Part shown: piece by piece, positions 51,830 to 61,177 of the stretch
Position numbering within the stretch: position 1 is the first letter of the stretch
Layout: each line of letters begins with the position of its first letter
Made by a program: the position numbers and the translations under genes
DNA from: Candidatus Aminicenantota bacterium
GTDB lineage: Bacteria > Acidobacteriota > Aminicenantia > Aminicenantales > Aminicenantaceae
DNA: 64,000 nucleotides
Assembly: GCA_020348385.1 (NCBI GenBank)
Contig: CP070750.1
Span: forward strand, 1,288,738-1,352,737
Direction: 5' to 3'
The notes under the pieces: model-generated
What the model saw: the letters and a program-made list of their open reading frames with translations, nothing else
What the model was told of the DNA's origin: nothing
The model's database searches: none

Positions 51830-53704
51830 CTATTTCCGTTTTTGGTTTCGGTTTCGTTTTTGTGTTCCACGTGAAACGTTTTTTGCTTTTTGTTTCCTGT
51901 GGATGGAAATGGCTACATGCAGGTTGATGATAGAGGCCGGAGTTACGCCCGGTATTTTTTTTGCCTCCCCTATCGTTCGGGGGGAGGATATTTCCAGTTT
52001 TTCTATCACTTCTCTGGTTAAGCCCGGAACATTTGTGTAAGCTATACCCCTGGGGATTTTTTCACCATCCAGTTTGGTGATCCGGGCAATTTCCTTTTCC
52101 TGTTTTTTGATGTATCCCTCGTATTTGATTTCTGATTCGCAGAACCGCTTTTCTTCGTCTGTCAGGAACATATCCGATGGGACATATTCTATCACATTTT
52201 CCCATTTTCCTTCAGGCTTTTTCAAAAAATCCTTGAGAGAGATGCTTTCCCCATTTTCTACCGGGAATTTTTTCTTTTCGAGAAAAAACATCACCCGTTT
52301 CAATCGTGCTTGTTTTTCCTGATAGTCTTTATAATCTTCGGAATTTACCAGCCCGAGTGCATACCCATACTCTGTGAGTCGTTTGTCCGCATTGTCCATC
52401 CTGAGGTTCAGCCGATATTCTGCACGGGAAGTGAACAGTCGATAGGGTTCTTCAATCCCTCTAGAGATGAGGTCATCAATCAGCACGGCAATATAAGCCT
52501 CGTTTCTGCAGAGGATAAACGGCGATTTTTCTTGGATTTTTAATGCAGCGTTTATCCCGGCCATCAAGCCCTGAGCAGACGCCTCCTCGTATCCGGATGT
52601 TCCGTTGATCTGCCCTGCCAGATACAGATTAGCGATGGATCGGGTTTCTAATGTGGGCAAAAGCTGGGTAGGGAGAATCGCGTCGTACTCGATGCCATAT
52701 GCTGGCCTGAGTATTTTGGCCTTATCTAACCCAGGAATGCTGGCCAAAAGTTTCTCTTGGACATCCAGCGGCAGACTGGACGAGAGGCCGTTTACGTATA
52801 TCTCGCTTGTGTCCAATCCCTCTGGCTCCAGGAAAAATTGATGTCTATGGCGCTGAGGGAATTTGACCACTTTATCCTCGATAGACGGGCAATAACGGGG
52901 GCCGATCCCTGTGATTTTCCCTCCGTAAAGAGGAGAAAAAGAGAGATTTTGGCGGATGATTTCGTGTGTTTTGGAGTTTGTGTAACCGATGTGACAGACA
53001 ACCCGGTTTTTGAGAGGCTTTTTTGTGCGATAGGAAAAAGGAACAGGAATTTTATCCCCTGGCTGGGGTGTAAATCCAGTCCAATCGATAGAATTTTTAT
53101 GGAGCCGCATAGGGGTTCCGGTTTTCAGCCGGAATGTTTCGAGACCCAGGCTTTTCATGTTCTGGCTCAGCAGGATGGACGGCGGTTCGTTAGCCCGTCC
53201 AGCGGGGTAGCTCTGGAGACCGATATGGATGAGGCCGTTCAAAAATGTGCCTGGCGTCACGATAACAGCCCTGGATCGCAGTTTGTATCCATCCAAGGTT
53301 TCGATGCCCACAGCCGCGTTGGATTTGGTCAGAATTTTGGAAACGATTCCTTGGAAAAGGGTCAGATTCGGCGTGTCCTCCAGCCATTTTTTCATAGTTA
53401 GTCGGTATAGGGCCTTATCCGATTGGGCACGGGGAGCCTGAACAGCTCCACCGCGGCTGCTGTTTAAAAGGCGGAATTGGATGCCTGTTTCGTCAGCCAA
53501 ACGCCCCATCAGTCCTCCTAGAGCATCTATCTCTCTCACCAGCTGTCCCTTGGCGAGTCCCCCTATGGCCGGATTGCAGGACATCTGAGCGATCGTTTCC
53601 AGGTGGATGGTCACGAGGCATGTTTTCAGCCCGATCGTGCTGGCCACGTAGGCCGCTTCACAACCTGCGTGACCGGCGCCAACGACGATAACATCATAAT
53701 CCAT
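51830..53704 (-). CDS. mnmG: tRNA uridine 5-carboxymethylaminomethyl modification enzyme MnmG (GidA)
   Basis: FAD enzyme that, with MnmE, modifies wobble uridine in several tRNAs. 624 residues: FAD loop VVGAGHAGCEAAYVAS, IGGLAKGQLVREID, and C-terminal GEKIPRGIAYTNVPGLTREVIEKL. The track begins at TTG 53710, but ATG 53704 (MDYDVIVVGAG) is the family start. The last codons (residues about 605-624) contain the parS site and a basic tail. Confidence 0.95.
   Translation of the reverse strand: MDYDVIVVGAGHAGCEAAYVASTIGLKTCLVTIHLETIAQMSCNPAIGGLAKGQLVREIDALGGLMGRLADETGIQFRLLNSSRGGAVQAPRAQSDKALYRLTMKKWLEDTPNLTLFQGIVSKILTKSNAAVGIETLDGYKLRSRAVIVTPGTFLNGLIHIGLQSYPAGRANEPPSILLSQNMKSLGLETFRLKTGTPMRLHKNSIDWTGFTPQPGDKIPVPFSYRTKKPLKNRVVCHIGYTNSKTHEIIRQNLSFSPLYGGKITGIGPRYCPSIEDKVVKFPQRHRHQFFLEPEGLDTSEIYVNGLSSSLPLDVQEKLLASIPGLDKAKILRPAYGIEYDAILPTQLLPTLETRSIANLYLAGQINGTSGYEEASAQGLMAGINAALKIQEKSPFILCRNEAYIAVLIDDLISRGIEEPYRLFTSRAEYRLNLRMDNADKRLTEYGYALGLVNSEDYKDYQEKQARLKRVMFFLEKKKFPVENGESISLKDFLKKPEGKWENVIEYVPSDMFLTDEEKRFCESEIKYEGYIKKQEKEIARITKLDGEKIPRGIAYTNVPGLTREVIEKLEISSPRTIGEAKKIPGVTPASIINLHVAISIHRKQKAKNVSRGTQKRNRNQKRK
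51863..51878. promoter_or_regulatory. parS site inside the mnmG 3' end
   Basis: TGTTCCACGTGAAACG differs from the ParB consensus TGTTNCACGTGAAACA at one base. It lies within the mnmG coding region, 36 nt upstream of the parA start, and encodes part of the peptide KNVSRGTQK on the - strand. It is the only clear parS noted in the window. Confidence 0.82.
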
Positions 53705-53785
53705 GTTCAAAGTGCTTTATTAAACCAACAGCATATCAACTTGCGAATTTGTTGCCATTCTCTATGTGTTTTTATTTTTTATAGT

Positions 53786-55153
53786 CTATTTCCCGACACA
53801 GAACCTGTTGAAAATTCTGGTCAGGACGTCTTCATCTTGGATCTCCCCCGTCAGCTGCCCGACAATGGGGATGATTTTGCGTATTTCTTCGACATAAATC
53901 TCCTCTGAATAGCCCTCCTCCAACATACGTTTTGTTTTTTTCAGGCAGGAAAGGATGTCCTCGAACAGGAGTTTTTGCCGGAGGTGGAGTACGACCTCTT
54001 CGCTCCCCGTTTGAGTGGGCACAAATTGAGTGAAAATCATTTCCTTCAGCCGATCGAGGTTAGTTCCTTTCAGAGCGGAGATTGTTAAAGATGGAATATT
54101 TTTGTGCAAATGTTTTATTTTCTTGCGGTCCATTTTCACAGGAAGGTCGCTCTTGTTGAACAAAAGCAAAACCTTTTTATCCTGGAATTTTTCGAGGAGT
54201 ATGAGGTCTTCGTGTGACTCTTTTCGAGAGGCGTCGAATACGAGGAGGATCCCATCCCCTGCAGAGGCCAATTTTTTTCCTCGTTTTATGCCTTCCTTTT
54301 CGACAGGATGGGCTGGCGTGTCTATCCCGGCCATATCGGTCAGAGTAAACAAGGCATCCCTGATTTTGATGGTCTCTTGGAGGTAATCCCGGGTAGTGCC
54401 GGGAAAGGGGGTTACAATCGCCCGGTCTTTCTCCAGAAGGGTGTTAAAAAGAGTGGATTTACCCACGTTTGCCCTTCCGGTTATGGTCAGCAGAAGACCT
54501 TCAGAAAGAGATTTCCCCAGGTCGTAGCTGGAGATAAGCTTAGTGACTGTATTTTCGGCCCGTTGGAGGGTTTTGGCGATCATTTTGGGGGAAATGGAAA
54601 GACCCTCATCGGGGAACTCTATAGAGGCCTCTATCTGGGATAAAAGCTGTATGATGTGTTGACGCAGAACGGTTGTGGTTTTGGAGAGGCTGCCGTCCAG
54701 TTGTCGAAAGGAAATTTTTGCTTGTTTGAAGGAAGCAGCCGTGATCAAATCGTTGATGGCTTCGGCTTGGAGGATGTCTAAACGTCCATGCAAGTAAGCA
54801 CGGAGAGTAAACTCCCCCGGATTGGCGTGCCTTGCACCAGCTTTGATGCCTAGGCGGACAACTTCCTCGAGAATGACAGGGCTCCCATGGCAGCTGATTT
54901 CAACCAGATTCTCCCGCGTGTATGTATGGGGTTTTGGGAAAAACGTGAGGTAAGCTTCTTCAAACCTCTCGTTGCTCGAGGAATCAAGAAGATATCCGAG
55001 GACCGGGTGGCGAGAAGGTATTTTTTGCCGGGTTTTTTTTGGATGGAATATTTTCTTTGCGATCGGGAGAGCACTATGCCCGCTTATCCGTACCACTCCC
55101 AAGCCGCCAAATCCTAAAGGCGTGGAAACAGCGATGATGGTGTCATCCAACAT
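53786..55153 (-). CDS. mnmE: tRNA modification GTPase MnmE
   Basis: Partner of MnmG. 455 residues: formyl-THF-binding N-domain (about 1-120), helical domain, and GTPase domain with [12 protein letters not shown] (about 220-231), DMAGIDTP and FNKSDLP. It ends in the conserved FNRFCVGK, whose Cys is catalytic. A TATAAC -10-like element lies 11 nt before the start. The mnmE-mnmG gap is 81 nt. Confidence 0.96.
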   Translation of the reverse strand: MLDDTIIAVSTPLGFGGLGVVRISGHSALPIAKKIFHPKKTRQKIPSRHPVLGYLLDSSSNERFEEAYLTFFPKPHTYTRENLVEISCHGSPVILEEVVRLGIKAGARHANPGEFTLRAYLHGRLDILQAEAINDLITAASFKQAKISFRQLDGSLSKTTTVLRQHIIQLLSQIEASIEFPDEGLSISPKMIAKTLQRAENTVTKLISSYDLGKSLSEGLLLTITGRANVGKSTLFNTLLEKDRAIVTPFPGTTRDYLQETIKIRDALFTLTDMAGIDTPAHPVEKEGIKRGKKLASAGDGILLVFDASRKESHEDLILLEKFQDKKVLLLFNKSDLPVKMDRKKIKHLHKNIPSLTISALKGTNLDRLKEMIFTQFVPTQTGSEEVVLHLRQKLLFEDILSCLKKTKRMLEEGYSEEIYVEEIRKIIPIVGQLTGEIQDEDVLTRIFNRFCVGK

Positions 55154-55280
55154 GGCTACTCTCTGTTATACGGAGCGGGCTGATCTGTAAAAGGCCTCAG
55201 CAATCGTGCTCTAATAACTAGTATATTTATAAATACGATGGGAGTATAGTATTTAATGCCCATCCTTGGTTTTGGTCTGT

Positions 55281-55919
55281 CTATTCTTTCGAGGGGAAGA
55301 TTTTCACCTGCTTCAGGAATCCATCTCCGATACTTTCCGATGTGATGCCAGGGACTTGATTGGCCGCGATGTGAACGATGCGTCTTTCGTAAGGATTCAT
55401 GAAATCCAGGATTTCCTTTTCCCCGGTCTCTTGGACTTTGTGAGCGACCTCCTGGGTTTTTTCCTTGATCTCCCTCTCTTTTCTTTTCCGGAAAAAATCG
55501 CAATCGGTCTGCACCTTTTTTGTCGACATCTTATTGAGAAGATGTTGCAGAGCCAAAAGCAAGGATCCATCCTTCCGGAGCAGCAGATACTTATCCATTC
55601 CATCGAAGATGAAGTAAAGCATGTCATTTTTTTCTTTGATTTGGTAACGGATTTCCAGGGGGTACAAGGAGAGAAATTGTTCCAGGAACCGGGCTGCCGG
55701 ATAATCTCCTGCGGGTCTTTTCGGCCAGGTGCGGATGACGATTTCTTTGCTTCCTATCCCGAAAAGTTTTGTCTTTTCGGTTACGACTTCATAGTTGAAC
55801 TGGGTTCGTTGGAGCTTGAGGGTGAGCTCGGCCAGACTGATGGCATCTTCTAAATTTCTCCCTTTGAACTCTTGGTCGATATCGTTATCTGTGTTCTTAT
55901 TTTTTTCTTTTTTTTCCAT
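55281..55919 (-). CDS. Jag/KhpB-family RNA-binding protein (R3H)
   Basis: 212 residues. N-terminal Jag_N-like region (EFKGRNLEDAISLAELTL), a middle KH-like part, and a C-terminal R3H domain with ERRIVHIAANQVPGITSES. Next to yidC, as in many bacteria. ATG 55919 is chosen; GTG 55928 is possible. It overlaps the yidC end by 23 nt. RNA targets are unknown. Confidence 0.88.
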   Translation of the reverse strand: MEKKEKNKNTDNDIDQEFKGRNLEDAISLAELTLKLQRTQFNYEVVTEKTKLFGIGSKEIVIRTWPKRPAGDYPAARFLEQFLSLYPLEIRYQIKEKNDMLYFIFDGMDKYLLLRKDGSLLLALQHLLNKMSTKKVQTDCDFFRKRKEREIKEKTQEVAHKVQETGEKEILDFMNPYERRIVHIAANQVPGITSESIGDGFLKQVKIFPSKE

Positions 55920-57537
55920 GCGCTTCACTCTTTTGTTTTTTTCTGAGCCTGTTCATGATGTATTGTTGGCCTATTTGCAGGACATTATTCGTGAGCCAGT
56001 ATAGGACAAGCCCACTGGAGAAATTCATGAAAAAGATGGTCATAACCACCGGCATGATCATCATCATTCTCTGTTGCGTGGGGTCGGCAGAAGTAGGCGT
56101 CATCTTTTGGCTGATATACTGAGTGATCCCCATCAGGATGGGCGTCACATAAACGGGATCATGCACGGAAAGATCTTTGATCCAAAAAATGAAGGGACTC
56201 TTCCGGAATTCTAAAGATATGGCCAACATCCTGAAAAATCCCCAAAAAATCGGCAACTGGATCAGCATTGGGAGACATCCCCCAGCAGGATTCACCCCAT
56301 GTTCTTTGTACAGCTTCATGATCTCTTCGTTCATTTTGCGCCGCTGGCCGATGTCCTGTTTGGCCTTCTTGTATTTGGCTCTGATAGCTTTCATTTTGGG
56401 CTGCAACTCCTGCATTTTCGCCATGGATTTGGTGCTGCTGTAGGTCAAAGGGAAAAACAAAATTTTGATGATGATTGTCAGAATGATGATGGAAAATCCC
56501 CAGTTGGGAACGGCCGTATGGATGTATTTGATGGCCGTATGCAGGATTTCAGCCATCCATCCAAAAAAACCGAATCGGATGATCTTTTTTGTGCTCGGCT
56601 CGAACTCTATCAATCGGTCGACATCTTTTGGACCGATAAAAGCTCTTTCCGGGAGATCCAATGCGAGAAAATAACTAGGGATTTGGTCGATGTCTTCTCT
56701 CAGGAATGCCGCGCCCATTTTTTGCTGAGGGGCGAGAAACAAAGCGGCGAAATAGTTACTGTCATAGGCCACCCAGTCGGCAAAATTGTATAAGCTGTTT
56801 TCCAGCTTGTATTTCCTCTCCTCGTGCCGCAAAACCTTGTTGCCAGCATAAACGGTCACTCCGGCTCCTCCGCCGCCTATGCGTCTTTTCATTTCCTCGG
56901 CAGAGATATTGCCAAAGCTCGGGCCCCAGATAATGCGGGGGGTAATTTTTTGCCCATTTCTCCAAAGGTTGATCTGGATATCAAAATCGTATGCGTTCCC
57001 GTGAAATGTGAAAATTTTCTCCACTCGTGTTCCTGTTTCTGTGGCAAACTCGAAACGCAACTCCGCTTCTTCTCTTCCTGTCAATTCCAGATTCGTACGG
57101 GAAAAGGCATAACGGACGGTATTGATCATGTTATCGAATTCCGCATCGTCTGTGAGCAGGAGGAAGGGATATCTGCCCAAATCGGCAGACCGGGATGAAA
57201 TCAGTTCGAGGTTTTCTTCTTGATCGTCGCTGTATTCTTTTAATCTCCAGCTCTTGAGTTGTGCTCCTCTGTTGTTCCAAACAGCACGGTATAAAGGTGT
57301 GTCCACGATGACATCCTGTTCTTCTTCGGCTTCAGCTGCCTGAAATTCTTGTTCGGCGGGGGCCTCTGGAGGTTTAGCCTGAATCTCTGGTTCTGGTGTT
57401 TGTTCGAGCGCTTTTTCTATCTCAACGACAGGTTCGGACACAGGTTGTTGAGGGGGTTCTTTTTTTAAAAAAAGGAGATTATACAGAAATAACACCCCGA
57501 AGGAGAGGACAATGGCCAATAATAATCTTTTTTCCAT
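55897..57537 (-). CDS. yidC: Membrane protein insertase YidC
   Basis: 546 residues from ATG 57537, with AAGGA upstream. Start of the longer frame (57591) adds basic residues outside the family. TM1 is at 1-22; a large periplasmic domain (about 60-330) follows, the diderm form. TM2-5 in the C-terminal half carry LTYSSTKSMAKMQELQPKM and NPAGGCLPMLIQLPIFWGF. Followed by jag. Confidence 0.96.
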   Translation of the reverse strand: MEKRLLLAIVLSFGVLFLYNLLFLKKEPPQQPVSEPVVEIEKALEQTPEPEIQAKPPEAPAEQEFQAAEAEEEQDVIVDTPLYRAVWNNRGAQLKSWRLKEYSDDQEENLELISSRSADLGRYPFLLLTDDAEFDNMINTVRYAFSRTNLELTGREEAELRFEFATETGTRVEKIFTFHGNAYDFDIQINLWRNGQKITPRIIWGPSFGNISAEEMKRRIGGGGAGVTVYAGNKVLRHEERKYKLENSLYNFADWVAYDSNYFAALFLAPQQKMGAAFLREDIDQIPSYFLALDLPERAFIGPKDVDRLIEFEPSTKKIIRFGFFGWMAEILHTAIKYIHTAVPNWGFSIIILTIIIKILFFPLTYSSTKSMAKMQELQPKMKAIRAKYKKAKQDIGQRRKMNEEIMKLYKEHGVNPAGGCLPMLIQLPIFWGFFRMLAISLEFRKSPFIFWIKDLSVHDPVYVTPILMGITQYISQKMTPTSADPTQQRMMMIMPVVMTIFFMNFSSGLVLYWLTNNVLQIGQQYIMNRLRKKQKSEAHGKKRKK

Positions 57538-57548
57538 GGGAAGGTCCT

Positions 57549-57758
57549 TTAAGGAACGGGATCGACTCCTCCTGGACGAAATGGATGGCAACGGAGGAGC
57601 CTTTTGGTTCCTAAGATCAGTCCTTTGAGTAAACCATATTTTTCAATGGCCTCATAGGTGTATAGCGAACAGGTTGGGTGGTATCGACAGTTTTGTCCCA
57701 GAATCGGAGAAAAAACGGATTTGTATCCACGGATTAGGAAAAGAACGACTTTTTTCAT
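57549..57758 (-). CDS. yidD: Membrane protein insertion efficiency factor YidD
   Basis: 69 residues. Family core: [35 protein letters not shown], with two conserved Cys and the [10 protein letters not shown] end. Start ATG 57758 gives [14 protein letters not shown]; the frame running to 57917 lies in rnpA. It sits between rnpA and yidC, a conserved position. Confidence 0.94.
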   Translation of the reverse strand: MKKVVLFLIRGYKSVFSPILGQNCRYHPTCSLYTYEAIEKYGLLKGLILGTKRLLRCHPFRPGGVDPVP

Positions 57759-57763
57759 TGGAT

Positions 57764-58111
57764 TTAGCTTTCCCGGTGTATAAATTTTAGCGCAGCAAGG
57801 TAGTCGTTTGCGAGATTCTGCCATTTTGCCTCGTGAATCTCTTTTCGAGGGATGAAAATCATGTCGAATGATTTTTCGAGCAATTCTTTGTTCCTCCGGA
57901 AAAGAGTGCGTAACCACCTCTTTGTCCTGTTTCGTTGGACGGCATTTCCAAGTTTTTTGCTGGCAACGACGGCCACTCTGGAAAAAGTGAGCTCGTTGGA
58001 GAGGTAAATAAGGATGAAATATTTTCCTCTGTAACGCTTGCCCTTTTTATAAAGATGCAAAAAATCTTTTTTCTTTCTTATTCTTTCTTGTGGTGTGAAA
58101 TTTTCATCCAT
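57764..58111 (-). CDS. rnpA: Ribonuclease P protein component
   Basis: Protein subunit that helps RNase P RNA cut tRNA 5' leaders. 115 residues with [20 protein letters not shown] and the RNR motif in [20 protein letters not shown] 58111 overlaps the rpmH stop; TTG 58114 precedes it by one codon. RNase P is needed to process the tRNA-Gln that overlaps ispE. Confidence 0.95.
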   Translation of the reverse strand: MDENFTPQERIRKKKDFLHLYKKGKRYRGKYFILIYLSNELTFSRVAVVASKKLGNAVQRNRTKRWLRTLFRRNKELLEKSFDMIFIPRKEIHEAKWQNLANDYLAALKFIHRES

Positions 58112-58245
58112 CAAGCGGCAAGTTTTTTTCTGCCTTTACGTCTGCGGTTCTTGATGATGTGCTGGCCACCTTTACTTCTCATCCGGACGAGAAAACCGTG
58201 GTTCTTCTTTCGTTTTCTTTTGTTAGGTTGAAACGTTCTTTTCAT
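58111..58245 (-). CDS. rpmH: 50S ribosomal protein bL34
   Basis: 44 residues, highly basic: [20 protein letters not shown], then [27 protein letters not shown] 58245 has GAACGAAAG upstream. It is the first gene of the cluster running down to manC and has a good promoter. Confidence 0.96.
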   Translation of the reverse strand: MKRTFQPNKRKRKKNHGFLVRMRSKGGQHIIKNRRRKGRKKLAA

Positions 58246-58277
58246 CTTTCGTTCTGTCTTTCTTGTTTGAAAACAGT

Positions 58278-58306
58278 ATGTTAATAAACCTGTTGTGATC
58301 TGTCAA
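58278..58306 (-). promoter_or_regulatory. Predicted promoter of the rpmH cluster
   Basis: TTGACA (58306-58301), 17 nt, TAACAT (58283-58278) on the - strand, about 33 nt before rpmH. -35 is perfect, -10 is four of six. Confidence 0.55.
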
Positions 58307-58338
58307 GCGAAAAAGGAAGGAAGGACGGCACCCACAAG

Positions 58339-58367
58339 TTGACTCTTTGGTAATTATTTCTTATAAT
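58339..58367 (+). promoter_or_regulatory. Strong sigma70 promoter for carD, near-leaderless
   Basis: TTGACT (58339-58344), exactly 17 nt, TATAAT (58362-58367). The carD ATG starts 12 nt after the hexamer, so the leader is about 3-5 nt and has no room for a ribosome-binding site. Confidence 0.75.
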
Positions 58368-58378
58368 ACTCGAACACC

Positions 58379-58897
58379 ATGAAAGCATTAAAGATTGGCG
58401 ATAAGGTGATTTATCCCAATCAGGGGCTCGGAATCATTGAGAATATCCAGGATGAGAACTATTTCGGGCAAGACTTTCAGATCTACCATGTAAGAATTTT
58501 GGCCAATGACACGTTGGTGTTAGTCCCGTCTTCTAACGCCGAAGAAATCGGAATCCGCAAGCCTATCTCAGAAGACTCCATCCAGGATATCTTTGATTTT
58601 ATTCGGAATGGCGGCGTTGATGTAACCATGAACTGGAAAGGAAGATACAAAGAACATGTCGATCTGATGAAGTCCGGGACCATTCAGGATATGGCTCTTG
58701 TTCTAAAAAGCCTGTACTATCTCCAGTTGATAAAGCCCTTATCCTTCCGCGAGAAAAAAATGATGGAAAAGGCGAAAGAGCTGCTCGTTACTGAGATTTC
58801 GGAGGTTTCTTGTAGTCCGTTCAAGGAGATCGAGATTCAAGTTCTGGAAATGCTCTCCAGCTGTTTTGAAGACAGGGTTACCCGCGTAGATTCCTGA
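58379..58897 (+). CDS. CarD/CdnL-family RNA polymerase-binding regulator
   Basis: 172 residues. N-terminal RNAP-interaction domain (KIGDKVIYPNQGLGIIENI, VRILANDTLVLVPSSNAEEIG) and a helical DNA-binding C-terminus. In other bacteria CarD stabilises the open promoter complex, especially at rRNA genes. The start is fixed by a promoter whose -10 ends 11 nt before the ATG. It stands alone between rpmH and smpB. Confidence 0.94.
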   Translation: MKALKIGDKVIYPNQGLGIIENIQDENYFGQDFQIYHVRILANDTLVLVPSSNAEEIGIRKPISEDSIQDIFDFIRNGGVDVTMNWKGRYKEHVDLMKSGTIQDMALVLKSLYYLQLIKPLSFREKKMMEKAKELLVTEISEVSCSPFKEIEIQVLEMLSSCFEDRVTRVDS

Positions 58898-58975
58898 CCT
58901 TTTTCCTTTTGCTCTTCCGTACTGGTCGTATTGTCTAGGTTACGCCCCTCTTTTCGGGATGGAGATCCCCCTGTT

Positions 58976-59443
58976 ATGGGAAAAAAACCTCAAGCAAAAG
59001 TTATTGCCAAGAATAAAAAAGCTTTTTTCAACTACGAACTCCTGGAAACGTTCGAAGCAGGGATTTCCCTCCTGGGGAGCGAGGTTAAATCCATAAGAGA
59101 AGGGCGGATCAGCCTGAAAGAAAGCTACGCTGAGGTAAAGGATGGGGAGGTTTTCCTCCTCCATTGTCATATCAGTCCCTATGAGGCGGCCAATCGGTTC
59201 AATCACGATCCAACACGGGATCGGAAGCTTCTCCTCCACAGTCGTGAGATCAAACGTTTAGCCGGAAAAATCAAGGAAAAGGGTTTGACCCTCGTGCCGA
59301 CCAAAGTCTTGATCAACGCCAAAGGAAAAGTCAAGGTTGAAATTTCTTTAGCCAAAGGGAAAAGAGCCTATCAAAAAAAGGAAGTTATCAAGGAAAGGGA
59401 CCGTGACAGAGAGATGAGGGCCGAACTCAAAAAGTGGCGGTGA
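58976..59443 (+). CDS. smpB: SsrA-binding protein SmpB
   Basis: Partner of tmRNA in ribosome rescue. 155 residues with KAFFNYELLETFEAGISLLG, SEVKSIREGRISLKESYAEV and the basic helical tail. ATG 58976 (MGKKPQAKV) is used; the frame from 58931 lacks homology. Its 3' end overlaps xthA tail-to-tail by 17 nt. No tmRNA gene was seen. Confidence 0.95.
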   Translation: MGKKPQAKVIAKNKKAFFNYELLETFEAGISLLGSEVKSIREGRISLKESYAEVKDGEVFLLHCHISPYEAANRFNHDPTRDRKLLLHSREIKRLAGKIKEKGLTLVPTKVLINAKGKVKVEISLAKGKRAYQKKEVIKERDRDREMRAELKKWR

Positions 59444-60209
59444 CGATCACGGGGGCATGGTCTGAAGGCTTTGGGGTTCGACGTCGCCGGGGCCAGAGAT
59501 CCACTTCCACATCTTTGATCTGGTCTATCAAAGATTCCGTGCACAGCACATAATCGATTCTCATCCCTTCGTTTTTCCATATGGCTCCGCCGATGTAATC
59601 CCACCAAGTGAACTGGCTGCGTTCCGGATAAAGATTCCGGAAGATATCTGTCAATCCCCAGTCGAGAAGATCATGAAATACCTTCCGCTCTTCAGGCAAG
59701 GTGCCGATTGCTCCTTCAAGGGCAGAAGGATCGAATACATCCTGATCTGCGCGGGCGACATTTAAATCCCCGACGATGAGAAGCGGATCTTTTGGGGAGA
59801 ATGAAACATCGAGGAAGGATATGAGTTTTGCGTACCAACCCTGTTTGTATGCATATTTTTTTTCCCCTCTCAAGCCCCCGTGAGGAGCATAGATGTTGAT
59901 GATATCGATACCTCTTATTTTTGTTGCGATGAATCGACGCTGTTCATCCCATTGGGCATCTCCGAAACCTTTTTGGGTCTCTTCCATAGGGAACCGGGAG
60001 CAGATGGCGACACCGTTGTAGGCTTTTTGTCCGAACACTTCACACGCATAACCCATTTTTTCGAATTCTTCAAACGGAAAATTTTCTGCTACAGTCTTAA
60101 GTTCCTGAAAACAAAACACATCCACATCCTGATTCCTGTGACTCAACCATTCGCCGATCAGATCCTTCCGGACCCGAATGGAATTGACATTATACGTACA
60201 AATTTTCAT
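59427..60209 (-). CDS. xthA: Exodeoxyribonuclease III
   Basis: AP endonuclease/3' exonuclease for base-excision repair. 260 residues with KICTYNVNSIRVRK, CFQELKT, INIYAPHGG, IVGDLNVARADQDV and SDHAPVIV. Overlaps pdxA by 4 nt, so both belong to one unit. Confidence 0.95.
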   Translation of the reverse strand: MKICTYNVNSIRVRKDLIGEWLSHRNQDVDVFCFQELKTVAENFPFEEFEKMGYACEVFGQKAYNGVAICSRFPMEETQKGFGDAQWDEQRRFIATKIRGIDIINIYAPHGGLRGEKKYAYKQGWYAKLISFLDVSFSPKDPLLIVGDLNVARADQDVFDPSALEGAIGTLPEERKVFHDLLDWGLTDIFRNLYPERSQFTWWDYIGGAIWKNEGMRIDYVLCTESLIDQIKDVEVDLWPRRRRTPKPSDHAPVIVTATF

Positions 60210-61177
60210 CGCATCCTCTTATCGAGCTCTCGGGCCGATATCAATCGATGGGCAAGTCGGATGGCTTCGATCATGCTTCTGGGATCGGCGGTTCCCTTTC
60301 CCGCGATATCAAAAGCCGTGCCATGGTCGGGAGATGTCCGGATAAACGGAAGGCCTAGGGTGAGGTTGACTCCCCGGTCGAAAGCGAGTAGCTTGAATGG
60401 AATGAGGCCTTGGTCATGGTACATGGCGATCGCAATTTTATCCGGCTTGTTCAAAACATGGCGAAAGACAACATCCGGAGGGAAAGGGCCGTGGATTTGA
60501 ATGCCCTTCGAACGAGCCCTTTCGATCGAGGGTAGGATATCCTCTTTTTCTTCCGATCCCAACAGCCCATTTTCTCCGGCGTGTGGGTTCATCCCAGATA
60601 CAAGGAATTCAAAGCCGGGGGATAGGATCGAATTCAAGTTTTCGTCTAGGCGCATGAAAAATTCAAACAAGGGTTTTTCTTTGACCCTTGCGATGGCTTG
60701 CTGCAAAGGAATATGATGGGTGTACAAAGCGACCTTAAGGTCGTCCGACCAGAAAAACATGATCGCTTCAGGATAGAATCGGCTGAGATACTCGGTATGG
60801 CCTGCCCAAGGTATACCCGCAAGATCCCAGGATTGTTTAGAAACAGGGCCCGTGACAAGGGCCTGGATGTTTCCTTTCTGGGCTTGCTGCACGGCTTGTT
60901 CGAAATAGCGGAAGGATGCTGTACCGTTGGGAGGTGTGGGTTTTCCCCTGATTACAGGGTCGTTTAAACCCTCGACCTCATGAAAAGAGATGGAATCACG
61001 AGGCAAGGAGAGATCAAGATTCAGGCCGGCTCTTTCATAATCAATAACCCGTTGCGATCCAAACAGGACGAAATGAGCATCGGGAAGAGAAGAAAAAGAA
61101 GATAACGATTTAAGCGTGACTTCCGGGCCGATTCCTCCGGGATCCCCAAGAGTGATGCCGATCTTGGGACGGGTCAT
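60206..61177 (-). CDS. pdxA: 4-hydroxythreonine-4-phosphate dehydrogenase
   Basis: NAD enzyme of vitamin B6 (PLP) synthesis by the DXP-dependent route. 323 residues with GITLGDPGGIGPEVTLKSL, PISKQSWD-type site, GHTEYLSRF, and the metal/substrate motif AMYHDQGLIPFK. It lies between hfq-like and xthA with 4-nt overlaps. The pathway partners (pdxJ, pdxB) are not in the window. Confidence 0.94.
   Translation of the reverse strand: MTRPKIGITLGDPGGIGPEVTLKSLSSFSSLPDAHFVLFGSQRVIDYERAGLNLDLSLPRDSISFHEVEGLNDPVIRGKPTPPNGTASFRYFEQAVQQAQKGNIQALVTGPVSKQSWDLAGIPWAGHTEYLSRFYPEAIMFFWSDDLKVALYTHHIPLQQAIARVKEKPLFEFFMRLDENLNSILSPGFEFLVSGMNPHAGENGLLGSEEKEDILPSIERARSKGIQIHGPFPPDVVFRHVLNKPDKIAIAMYHDQGLIPFKLLAFDRGVNLTLGLPFIRTSPDHGTAFDIAGKGTADPRSMIEAIRLAHRLISARELDKRMR

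Noticed and set aside
55171-55280. Regulatory structure upstream of mnmE
   Set aside because: AT-rich with short imperfect repeats; a TATAAC lies near the start but the -35 spacing is 15.
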